DNA from: CALNYZ01 sp942490945
Lineage (GTDB): Bacteria > Pseudomonadota > Gammaproteobacteria > UBA6429 > Thiohalophilaceae
DNA length: 13,153 nt
Reading direction: 5' to 3'
Assembly (NCBI GenBank): GCA_942490945.1
Contig: CALNYZ010000007.1
Span: forward strand, 1-13,153
The notes under the pieces are model-generated. The model was not told the origin of the DNA and did no database searches. It saw nothing but the letters and a program-made list of their open reading frames with translations. Shown here in pieces: positions 1 to 10,700 of this stretch (the first letter of the stretch is position 1; each line of letters opens with the position of its first letter). Position numbers and translations under genes: made by a program.

Positions 1-2
1 CC

Positions 3-1577
3 TTCCGGGTCTACACCAAGGACGGGAAGATCGTCCGTGAGGAGCAGGCGGGTGCACTCTCCCCGATCGAGTCCGGAATCCCGGACATGAACCCGATGGG
101 CTGCCAGAAGGGGGCCTGCTGGAGCCACTGCCACTACTCGCCGGACCGCGTCACCAAGCCGCTCAAGCGGGTCGGCGAGCGCGGCGAGGGCAAGTTCGAG
201 GAGGTCTCCTGGGATCAGGCGCTCACCGAGATCGCCGACGGCATCCTCGACGCCATCCAAGACTCGGGGCCGGAGTCGGTCCTCACTCTGCTGACACCCG
301 AGATGGGCGCGGCCAACGGCCCGTCACTTCAGCAACGTGCTGGGCCTGCCGACCACCGACGGCAATGCGGAGTTCCAGGACTTCAGTCCCGGCTGGCACC
401 TGACCTGGGGACTCTTCAACCCCGTCTCCACCATGGACGACTGGTTCCTGGCCGATCTGACGCTGATCTGGCACGCCAATCCGGTCTACACCAACATCCA
501 GTGGTACCACTACCTGGCCGAGTCCCGTTACAACGGCGGCGAGGTGGTGACGGTGGCGCCGGACTACAGCCCCTCGGCAATTCACGCCGACTACCACCTG
601 CCGGTGCGGATCGGCACCGATGCGGCGCTGGCCCTGGCGATGTGCAAGGTGATCATCGACGCGGGCTTGTACAAGAAGCAGTTCGTGCAGGAGCAGACCG
701 ATCTGCCGCTGCTGGTGCGCAAGGACACCGGGCGCTTCCTGCGCGGCAACGAGATCTACGAAGGGGATCGCGAGGACCAGTTCTTCTGGTGGGACTCGCT
801 CACCAACACGCTCACACCGGCGCCGCGCCACACGCTGGCGACCACGGGTGTCGATCCCGCGCTGGAGGGCAGCTACTCGGTGATGCTCAAGGATCTGAAT
901 CCACGGTGGAGGTGGAGCCGGTCTTCGCCCGCCTGCGTCGGCATCTGGAGGACTACACGCCGGAGAAGGCGGGAGAGATCTGCCAGCTCCATCCGGACAA
1001 CATCCGCAAGCTGGCGCGCAAGGTGGCGACGCGGAAGACCAAGATCTTCATCGGCTGGAACTCGGGCAAGTACTACCACGGGGATCTGATGGAGCGCTCG
1101 ATGGCGCTCTTGCTGGGACTCACCGGCAACTGGGGCAAGAAGGGCACCGGCACCCGCTCCTGGGCCAGCTTCGGCGCCGACGGCGAGGTGATGATTCCGG
1201 CCAAGGCAGGCCCTGGGCAGGAAGCGGCCCGGAGACACATCCAGGGCATCCAGATGATGCGGCGCTTGATCGCGAGTGGGGACCCGACCCAGACCAAGGA
1301 GATGACCCAGAATCGGCTGATGGAGCTGGCGGCAGAGACAGGCGGCCCCTTCGGAGCACCCATCCCGCCCGCCTTCCTCTGGTACTACCAGGAGGGATAC
1401 AAGGAGCGCTGGAACGACCCCGAGAACAACGACCCCGGCATGAAGCGGAGCTATGACGAGTACGTCACCGAAGCCATCGAGAAGGGCTGGTGGGAGGAGG
1501 AAGAAAAAGAAGAAGGGGGAGGAAAAAAGAGAAAAAGAGAAGATGAGGGAAGGGGGAAAAGGGGGAGGAAGAGATGA
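3..1577 (+). CDS. Molybdopterin oxidoreductase catalytic subunit, type II DMSO-reductase-like; 5'-truncated, frameshifted, 3' end replaced by junk
   Basis: Enzymes of this family move electrons to or from a substrate at a bis-pterin molybdenum centre, usually with a beta subunit carrying iron-sulfur clusters. The reading frame is already open at base 3, so the N-terminus is missing; the first ATG at 87 is internal. Visible motifs are GCQKGAC (99-119), whose first Cys is probably the last ligand of the N-terminal [4Fe-4S] cluster, followed by YSPDRV, KRVGERGEGKFE and SWDQAL, the classic family entry. Two frameshifts split it: residues from about 322 to 897 are read in the frame starting at base 1, and the rest is back in the frame of base 3. 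Later family-like stretches are RKLARKV, FIGWNSGKYYHG and GLTGNWGKKGTG. Recognisable homology stops around KGWW (1485-1493); the remaining codons to the TGA at 1575 encode only Glu/Lys/Gly/Arg from purine-rich sequence. Full-length relatives are about 900 residues, so only the first half or so is here. Substrate cannot be assigned; nitrate, selenate, perchlorate, dimethylsulfide and hydrocarbon enzymes share these motifs. Confidence 0.8.
   Translation, partial: FRVYTKDGKIVREEQAGALSPIESGIPDMNPMGCQKGACWSHCHYSPDRVTKPLKRVGERGEGKFEEVSWDQALTEIADGILDAIQDSGPESVLTLLTPEMGAANGPSLQQRAGPADHRRQCGVPGLQSRLAPDLGTLQPRLHHGRLVPGRSDADLARQSGLHQHPVVPLPGRVPLQRRRGGDGGAGLQPLGNSRRLPPAGADRHRCGAGPGDVQGDHRRGLVQEAVRAGADRSAAAGAQGHRALPARQRDLRRGSRGPVLLVGLAHQHAHTGAAPHAGDHGCRSRAGGQLLGDAQGSESTVEVEPVFARLRRHLEDYTPEKAGEICQLHPDNIRKLARKVATRKTKIFIGWNSGKYYHGDLMERSMALLLGLTGNWGKKGTGTRSWASFGADGEVMIPAKAGPGQEAARRHIQGIQMMRRLIASGDPTQTKEMTQNRLMELAAETGGPFGAPIPPAFLWYYQEGYKERWNDPENNDPGMKRSYDEYVTEAIEKGWWEEEEKEEGGGKKRKREDEGRGKRGRKR
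320..322 (+). other. Frameshift 1: probable extra C in a CCC run
   Basis: The base-3 frame reads MGAANG and then loses homology, while the base-1 frame picks up RHFSNVLGLPTT immediately after. Removing one C from the CCC run at 320-322 joins them as GAANG-RHFSNVLG, which reads like a normal family member. A homopolymer insertion error is the simplest cause. Confidence 0.7.
322..900 (+). CDS. Middle segment of the molybdopterin oxidoreductase, displaced into the +1 frame
   Basis: This segment, read in the frame of base 1, supplies the part of the protein that the main frame lacks. It begins RHFSNVLGLPTTDGNAEF and continues with LTWGLFNP, TLIWHANPVYTNIQ, VVTVAPDYSPSAIHADYHLPV and GTDAALALAM. 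These match the family pattern in which a molybdenum-site loop is followed by the nucleotide-binding fold (VAPDYS.....AD..LP...GTD.ALALAM). By memory alignment with NarG, the sequence QDFSPGWHLTWG lines up with the NarG CDLPP...TWG loop. That makes the Asp at 379-381 the probable molybdenum ligand, as in type II enzymes. This is inference, not a computed alignment. The frame stays open to 1089, but after about 897 it turns Arg/Ser-rich and loses homology, so the bases beyond are a shadow. Confidence 0.75.
892..902 (+). other. Frameshift 2: probable one-base loss restoring the first frame
   Basis: The base-1 frame reads SVMLKDLN and then degenerates, while the base-3 frame resumes with STVEVEPVFARL. 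Adding one base near 898-900 would join them (KDLN-STVEVEPVF). This shift exactly compensates the upstream insertion, so the downstream half of the gene is back in the original frame. Confidence 0.65.
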
Positions 1578-1768
1578 GGGGGGGGAGAGGGGGAAGAAGG
1601 AATAGATAGGAGGAGGGAGGGGATGAAAAAGGGGAATGAGAGGGAGAAATGGGGGGGAAGGGAGGGGAATGGGAGAGGGGGGAGAGAGTGGTAAGAGGGG
1701 GAGGGGAGGGGAAAGGAGGAAGGGGAAGGAGAAAAAGGGGGGAGTATAATGAGAGTGGGAGGGGGGGG
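1488..1768. repeat. Low-complexity polypurine (G/A) tract with no C; likely artefact at a chimeric join
   Basis: Between the C at 1487 and the C at 1769 there are 281 bases with no C and only 16 T; all others are G or A in irregular short runs, ending with eight G at 1761-1768. It has no tandem period that I can see and no gene. The left edge overwrites the molybdoenzyme C-terminal half, and the right edge abuts the adhesin. An ATG at 1749 preceded by GGAG at 1741-1744 resembles a start with a ribosome binding site, but in a purine-only background such matches are expected by chance. Natural polypurine tracts of this length are rare in bacteria; low-quality read ends are a more likely origin. 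Confidence 0.85.
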
Positions 1769-4700
1769 CTCATATGATTTTAACCGGAGTCAATATGATA
1801 TTGTTAAGTTTAGTGGATTAATGGACCAAGTGGAAGGTAATAGTCAGTTTACCTTGGAGATGTGGATCTATTTTGATGTTTTATCAACAAAAGGTCAGAA
1901 TTCTAGCCAAGATGAAAAAGACAACTATGATGTTTTTGCACAAATATATGACGGTGCATTAGGCTATAAAGGTGGTTTTGGCTTAAAACGACAAGTTGAC
2001 TTTTTAGGGTTCCCAACAAATAATTTTTATCTATTTGCTTCACTGGAGGATAATTTTGCATCTTCCGATATAACCTATTCAAATTTAATTAGCGGAGTTA
2101 GTGAAGACACATGGCATCATGTTGCATTTGTATATAACGGTGGACAATGGACATTTTATTTTAATGAAACTTCAAAAGGGACAATCGCAGATACCAAATC
2201 AGGAAGAACTGCCATTCCCTTGTATTATATGGATGCCAATTTATATCTTGGATCAAATGGAGGATCGATTCCAGGAAATTTTGACACCTTCGATGGCCAG
2301 ATTGACGAAGTACGGATATGGAGTACTGCCCGTTCTTCAAGTCAGCTGGCAAACAATAATGATGGAGAACTAACAGGTTCTGAATCAGGGTTGGTTGCTT
2401 ATTACAAGCTCAATGAAACTTCAGGACAAACAGTAACGGATTCGGCAAACAGTAACAATGGAATTTTAGGCTCGACCACGTCTGTTGAGAGCAATGATCC
2501 TACCATTAATGCAACCGGGATACCAATGAACACTGCACCAACAGCGGCAAGTTTTACAAAAAACCCGAGCGAAGGGCACGCATTTACCTTTGCTGCCAGT
2601 TATTTTAATTATTCCGATGACGATTCTGACCCGATGGACCATGTTCAAATTGTTTCAGCACCGGCTTCCGGAACCTTATGGATTGATGCAGATACAGATG
2701 GAACGGTTGACGGAGGAGAAGACGTTCTAAGCAACTCGGAAACGGTTAGCAAAACAGATATTGACAATAATAAACTAAAATATCTTCCTTCAGGTAGTAC
2801 CAGCAGCTCATTTACCTTTAAAGTTAATGATGGTGCCGAATACAGTGCTTCAAGCTACACTGCAACATTAACCGTTTATGCAGTTCCGACCGTAACTTTA
2901 TCAAAAGTGCACGAGACCATTGCTGAAAGTTCAGTCGTAAATACAATTACAGCAACACTAAGCAATGCTTTTGGTGAAAATGTAACGATCAATATTGCAG
3001 CCAACGCCTCCAGTACAGCCACAGGCGGAGGCACAGACTATACTTTATCGACCAGTGCAATTGTAATTGAACCTGGAACTACCAGTGGAACAGCAACTGT
3101 TACATCAGTCTCTGATGAATTGGCAGAACCTGATGAAACAGTGATAATTGATATTACTTCAGCAACCAATGCAACAGAAGAAACAGAGCAACAAATAAGC
3201 TTTTATATTACAGATGGCGAAAGTGATCCGGAAGTTTCATTTACAGTAACCAATCAAACCAGTGAAAATGAAAGCGGAACATTGACCATAACGGCACAAC
3301 TAAATGGGATTAACCGAAGCGAAGTAAGCATTCCGTTTACAATCAGTGCTTCAAGTACTGCTACCGGAGGTGGAACTGATTATTCTATTACGGCAAGTCC
3401 TTTGGTAATTCCAGCGGATAATACTGTTTACAACAGGGACGATGAAATAACTTTTGGCTCTGCAACTATAACAATTACCTTAACCGATGATGCTGTTGAT
3501 GAAAACAATGAAACGGTTATTGTTGAAATGGGGACTCCAACAAATGCAATAAAAGGAGATGTAACCACACATACTGCAACCATTACCGATGGTGATCCAT
3601 CACCTGAAGTAGTTTTGTCTCAATCGAAAACTTCTTTTCTGGAAAATGTTGGCACCAACACAATTACAGCAACCTTGGATGCAGAGTCTGCACTTAATGT
3701 AACTGTAACACTCGACGTAAATGGCTCTTCAACTGCAACTGAAAATACCGATTTTAGTTTATCATCGAATACCATTACCATAAATGCCGGTGATGAAACA
3801 GGAACAGCAACAATAACAGCTCTTACTGATGATGTAGATGAAAACAATGAAACGGTAATTATTGATATTACAAATGTTACAAACGGTACTGAATCGGAAA
3901 CACAGCAGGTTAGCAGCACGATTACTGATGACGATGATCCACCAACAGTAACTTTATCGCAATCAACGACAACCATTTCTGAAGATGGGGGTACCAACAC
4001 CATTACGGCAACTTTAAGTACTACATCTGAAAAAGATGTGAGTGTAACAATAGCGGTAAATGCATCAAGTACTGCTGAAGCCGGCGGTACAGATTTTAAT
4101 TTATCATCCACCACAATTTCAATTTTAGCAGGAAACACAACAGGTACTGCAACGGTTACAGCTGTTGCAGATGCCTTGTTTGAAGTAAATGAAACCGTAC
4201 TTATTGATATTACAGATGTTACAAATGCAACAGAAAATGGAACTCAACAGGTAAGTTCTTCCATTGTGAATGACGGAACAAGTCAGCCAACTGTCACATT
4301 TACTGCTGAAACACAATCAAGTTCTGAAGCAACAAGTAGTATGTCAATAACAGCACAGCTTTCTGAAATTAGTGGTGCTGATGCCGAAATACCATTTACC
4401 ATTAATGGATTAAGTACGGCAACTGGAGGCGGCACCGATTATTCTATTACAGCAAGCCCGCTTACTATTTCAACAGGAAATACAAGTACGACGATTACAA
4501 TTACAGTTGTAAACGATGCATTGGATGAAAACGATGAAACCATAATTGTGAATATGGGTTCGCCAACCAATGCTACAAAGGGTGCTATAACATCACATAC
4601 TGCTACCATTACAGACAATGATGATTCCCCTTCTGTAACTTTTACAACTGAATCACAATCAAGCACAAATGAAACCGGAAGTTTGACGGTTACAGCTCAG

Positions 4701-7700
4701 CTTTCGGCCGTAAGTGGAAGAGATATTGAAGTTCCATTCACCATTGATAATACCAGTACTGCAACTGGCAGTGGTACTGACTATTCAATTACAGCCAGCC
4801 CAATTACTATTTCTGAAGGAGATTTAAATGAAACGATAACCATTAATATTGCGGAAGATTTATCAGATGAAAACAATGAAACCATTGTTGTTAAAATGGG
4901 CGCACCAGGCAATGCATCTCAAGGTACAACAACCACGCATATAGCAACCATTGTTGATGATGACGATCCACCGACAGTTAGCTTATCGCAATCAACAACA
5001 ACAATTGGAGAAGATGGAGGAACAAACACAATTACTGCAACTGTAAGTACCGTTTCAGGAAAAGATATTGAGGTTACAATAGAGGCTAATGCCTCAAGCA
5101 CCGCAACAGGTAGCGGTACCGATTACAATTTATCTTCAACAACCATCAACATTCTGGCTGGAAACACAAGCGGAACAGCTACCATTACCGCTGTTGCCGA
5201 TGTACTTTATGAAGCTTCAGAAACAGTAATTATTGATATTTCAGGTGTAAGTAATGCAACAGAAGATGGTACACAACAAGTAAGTTCTTCAATAATTAAC
5301 GATGGAACCACTCAACCGACCGTCTCATTTACAACAAACTCTCAATCGAGTACCGGCGAAAGTGGAACAATGACTATTTCAGCAAGACTTTCAGAAGTTT
5401 GCGGTTCGGATGTTGAAGTTCCCTTTACGGTTAATGCATCGAGTACAGCAACCGGCGGTGGCACTGATTATTCTATTTCAGCAAGTCCGATAACAATTAC
5501 AGAAGGCAATACAAGCGCAGACCTTACAATCACCATCACCAACGACCTGGTTGATGAAAACAATGAAACTATCATTATTGATATGGGCACCCCAACCAAT
5601 GCTTCAAAAGGAACAACTGTTAGCCATACTGCAACTATTACTGATGATGATGATTCACCTACGATTGCTATAAGCACAGTTTCTGGCAATGATATAATAA
5701 ACTCAAGCGAAGATGACAGTGATCTAACCATTAGTGGAACAAGTACGGACGCCGAAGATGATCAAACCGTAACAGTTGGATTAAACGGGAAAACCTACAA
5801 TGGAACAGTAAGTAGCAATACGTGGTCAGTTACGGTTCCTGCTGCCGATGTTCAGGCGTTGGATGTAACAGAAACAATCACTGCTGATGTTAGTGATATA
5901 GGTGGAAATGCAGCCCCGCAGGCAACAAGGGATATTCAACACGATGCAACTGCACCAGCTGAACCAGCATCACTCGATTTAGCTGCAGCAAGTGATAACG
6001 GCAGTTCAAATACGGACAATGTAACCAACGATACAACTCCAACCATTTCCGGACAAGCTGAAGAAAGCAGCACCATCACATTAACTTCAAGTATTGACAA
6101 TCAATTGTCTAATTCTATTGTGACTAACTGGGCCGGAAACTGGGAGTTTACACCCTCTTCTGCTTTATCTGCAGGAACGCATAATTTTACAGCTACTGCT
6201 ACTGATGTTGCCGGTAATACCGGAATTGCATCGTCAGCACTAACAGTTACAATTGACAACACTCCCCCATCCGTTGTAATCAGCACTGTTGCAACCGATG
6301 ATATTATTAATGCTGCAGAAGACAATAGCAATGTAACCATTGGTGGGACAAGCAGTGGAGTTGAAAATGACGAGACAGTAACAGTTGGATTGAATGGCAA
6401 AACATACACTGGAACGGTAAGTAGCAACTCCTGGACAGTGACCGTTCCTGCCGCTGATGCACAAGCATTGGATGCAACCGAAACAATTACTGCTGATGTG
6501 AGCGATCTTGCAGGAAATGAAGCCACACAAGCAAGCCGTGACATTGAACATGATACAACTGCTCCAACAATTACAATCAACACTGTTGCTATAGATAATA
6601 TTATCAATGCTGTGGAAGATGATAGCAATGTAACCATTAACGGTACAACCAGTGGTGCAGAAGATAACCAAACAATAACGGTTGGATTAAATGGTAAAAC
6701 ATACAATGGAACAGTTAGCTCCAATGCCTGGTCGGTTACAGTTCCTGCTGCTGATGCACAGGCATTGGATGCGACAGAAACAATTACTGCTGATGTGAAC
6801 GACATTGCTGGAAATCCTGCAACGCAGGCAACCCGCGATATTGCACACGATACTACAGCACCAACAATAACAATTAGCGCTGTTGCTACTGATGACATAA
6901 TTAATGCTGCTGAAGATGATAACAATGTGACCATTAGCGGAACCACCAGCGGTGCAGAAGATGACCAAACAGTAACTGTTGGATTAAATGGGAAAACGTA
7001 CAATGGGACAGTCAGCAGTAATGCTTGGTCAGTTACAGTTTCTGCTGCTGATGCACAAGCTTTGGATGCCACTGAAACAATTACTGCTGATGTTAATGAT
7101 CTGGCTGGAAATCCTGCGACTCAGGCGACCCGTGATATTGAACACGATACTACCTCTCCCGGCATTTCTATAAGTACGGTTGCTACTGATGATATTATCA
7201 ATGCCACTGAGGACAACAATGACATTACTATTAATGGCACAACCAGCAATATTGAAAACGCACAAACAGTAACCGTCGGATTAAATGGTCAAACATACAA
7301 TGGAAATGTAAATAGTAATGCATGGTCGGTTACTCTTCCCGCTGCTGATGCACAGGCATTGGATGCAACAGAAACAATCACGGCTAATGTCAGTAGTTTA
7401 GCTGGAAATCCGGCGTCCCAGGCAACCCGGGATATTAAACATGATACAACTGGTCCAACAATTGCAATCAGTATTGTTGCCACCGATGACATAATTAATG
7501 CTGCTGAAGATGATAATAATGTGACCATTAGGGGAACAACCAGTGGTGCTGAAGATAATCAAACAGTAACGGTTGGATTAAATGGTAAAACATACAACGG
7601 AACAGTTAGCTCCAATGCATGGTCGGTTACAGTTCCTGCTGCTGATGCACAGGCATTGGATGCGACAGAAACAATCAATGCTGATGTGAACGATCTGGCT

Positions 7701-10700
7701 GGAAATCCTGCAACGCAGGCAAGCCGGGATATAAAACACGATACAACTGCACCAACTATTTCAATCAGTGCTGTTGCTACTGATGATATAATTAATGTTG
7801 CGGAAGATAACAGCGATGTTACGATTAGTGGAACAACGAGTGGTGCCGAAGACGACCAAACGGTAACAGTTGGATTAAACGGTAAAACATACAATGGAAC
7901 TGTTAGTAGCAATGCTTGGTCGGTTACTGTTCCAGCTGCTGATGCACAGGCTTTGGACGCAACCGAAACCATTACAGCTGATGTAAGCGATTTAGCCGGC
8001 AATGCAGCCACTCAGGCAAGCCGTGACATTAACCATGATACAACTGCTCCATTAATTTCGATCAGTACGGTTACTACAGATGATATTATTAATGCTACTG
8101 AAGACAATAGCAATGTAACCATAAGCGGCGCGACCAGCGGAGCTGAAAACAACCAAACAGTGACGGTTGGATTAAATGGTAAGACATACAGTGGTACAGT
8201 GAGCAGTAATGCATGGTCAGTAACAGTTCCTGCTGCTGAAGCACAGGCTTTGGATGCAAACGAAACAATTACTGCTGATGTTAGCGACATTGCCGGAAAC
8301 CCTGCTACACAGGCAACTCGTAATATTGAACACGACGCAACTGCACCAACAATTGCAATCAGTGTTGTTGCTACCGATGATATTATTAATGCTGCTGAAG
8401 ATAACAACAATGTGACTATTAGTGGAACAACTAATGGTGCTGAAAATAATCAAACAGTGACGGTTGGATTAAACGGTAAAACATACAATGGAACAGTGAG
8501 TAGTAATGCCTGGTCAGTTACTGTTCCTGCTGCTGATGCTCAGGCTTTGGATACAAATGAAACTATAACGGCTAACGTTAGCGATGTTGCCGGAAACCCT
8601 GCAATACAGGCAACCCGCGATATAAAGCATGACACCACAGCTCCAACTATATCAATCAGCACTGTTGCTACCGATGATATAATCAATGCTACAGAAGACA
8701 ACAATGATGTAACCATTAGTGGCACAACCAATGGAGCAGAAGACAATCAAACTGTGACAGTTGGACTAAACGGTAAAACATACAATGGAAATGTAAGCAG
8801 CAATGCATGGTCAGTTACTGTTCCTGCTGCCGATGTGCAGACTTTGGATGCAAGTGAAACAATTACTGCTGATGTAAATGATTTAGCTGGAAATCCGGCG
8901 ACACAAGCAACCCATAACATTGAACATGACACTACTGCACCAACAATTTCAATCGGCACTGTTGCTACCGATGACATAATTAATGCTAACGAAGATAATA
9001 GTATCGTAACCATCAATGGCACAACCAGTGGTGCAGAAGACAATCAAGTAGTGACAGTTGGTTTAAACGGGAAAACCTACAACGGAACGGTAAACAACAA
9101 TGTGTGGGCGGTTACTGTTTCTCCCTCTGACGCACAGGCATTAGATGCAAATGAAACAATTACGGCTGATGTTAATGATTTAGCAGGAAATCCAGCGACA
9201 CAGGCAACCCGTGATATTGAACACAACACAACTGCTCCAACAATAGCAATTGATGTTGTTGCCGGAGATGACATTATTGACGATGATGAAGATGAAAACG
9301 ATGTTATCATTACCGGGACAACTAATGGAGCTGAAGATGGACAGACAGTGACTGTCGGCTTAAATGGGAAAACCTACAATGGGACTGTAAATAGTGATGC
9401 ATGGACCGTAACCATACCTGTTGATGATGTTCAGGCATTGGATGCAAGTGAAATCGTTACAGCTGATGTTAGTAATGTAATCGGAAATCATGCTGAACAG
9501 GCAGATAGGGAAATACAGCACCCTTCACTTCCACCTGATGTTCCAACTTCATTAGATTTGCATACTGAAAGTGACAGTGGAACTTCTCAGTTCGACAATA
9601 TCACTAATGATTTAACACCAACAATACAAGGACACTCAGAACTTAATACAGTGATTACCTTATATTCCAGCATATCTGGTGTTTTATCTTCTTCAATTAT
9701 GGTTGATGAAGATGGATTGTGGACATTTACACCAAACTTTGACCTACCGGAAGGTTCGCATCAATTGTATGCAAAAGCTACCAATGAGGTTGGTAAAACC
9801 AGTGCCACTTCAAGCAGGTTAATTATTAAAATTGACAATACACCACCTAGCATTAGCATGGTAGATGTAGCAGGCGACAATGTCATCAATGTTCGAGAAA
9901 GTAATACAGATATTCAAATAAGTGGAAGAACTGTTGGTGCTGAAGTAGGACAAACGGTTACTATTCAGTTAAACGAAAAAACATATACAACAGCTGTAAA
10001 CAATAATTCATGGACTGCAGTTGTTCCATCAGCTGACATTAAAGAATTAAGTGAGACTGAAACAATAACAGCCACTGTAGTTGATAAAGCTGGAAATTCT
10101 TCTAAATTGACTCAAAATATAGCATATGATGCTTTGATACCAACACTTGAAATTACAGCTGATAAAACCTTAACGAACGCACCAATAACTGTTACATTCA
10201 CTTTTTCTGAAGCAATTTCCGGATTTGAAGTTGATGATATTGCAGTATCAAATGCGAGCGCTGACAATCTGTTTAAAACATCAGATTTAATATATACTGC
10301 TACCATCTCCCCTATTTCAGCAGGAAGTTTTACAGTTAATATTTTAGTAGGGAAAGTAAATGACAGTGCAGGTAACTTAAATGCAGAATCGACAGCATTT
10401 GTTGGAGAATTTGATCCTGTTGCTCCAACAATATCGATTAACACAGTGGCAGGCAATGATATAATTAATGCAACAGAAGCAGATCAGGATATAACAATAA
10501 GCGGAACAACACAAGGTGCTGAAGACGGTCAAACTGTAACCCTGCAAATGAATGGGAATCAATATCAGAATACGGTTTCCAACAATTTCTGGTCAATTAT
10601 CGTTCCGTCAAATCAGGTGAAATCAGTTCAAGGTCAAACAAATATTGTTGCAAGTATTAGTGATCTCGCAGGAAATAATGCAAACTCCAGCCGACAAATC

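Noticed and set aside
283..1363. Minus-strand frames opposite the molybdoenzyme
   Set aside because: High-GC coding DNA commonly has open antisense frames; these are Arg/Pro-rich and show no domain, while the plus strand has clear family motifs.
1741..1751. GGAG-TATA-ATG as ribosome binding site and start of the adhesin
   Set aside because: It sits in a purine-only artefactual tract where GGAG is everywhere, and the encoded start MRVGGGGS has no signal peptide although the protein must be exported.
1488..1768. Telomere-like or triplex regulatory element
   Set aside because: No regular repeat unit or mirror symmetry is evident, and both flanking genes are broken at its edges, which fits a join artefact better.
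1465..1773. Minus-strand Pro/Ser/Leu-rich 102-codon frame in the purine tract
   Set aside because: It is simply the complement of G/A low-complexity sequence (CCT/TCC/CTT codons); not a protein.
2101..2373. Plus-strand 90-codon frame inside the LamG domain
   Set aside because: It lies in another frame of a region whose main frame codes a clear LamG fold; the translation has no family resemblance.
6101..7072. Long open frame on the minus strand (323 codons), and many similar minus-strand frames between 3620 and 12343
   Set aside because: They are antisense to the Calx-beta and Ig-like repeats. Their Val/Ser/Ala/Thr-rich, periodic translations (SAPLVVPLMV, ASKACASAAGTVT) recur with the repeat period, as expected when a conserved repeat happens to lack antisense stops.
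6267..9533. CRISPR array or DNA-level regulatory repeats
   Set aside because: The 297-base periodicity is in frame with coding repeats, has no spacer-repeat alternation and varies at synonymous sites.
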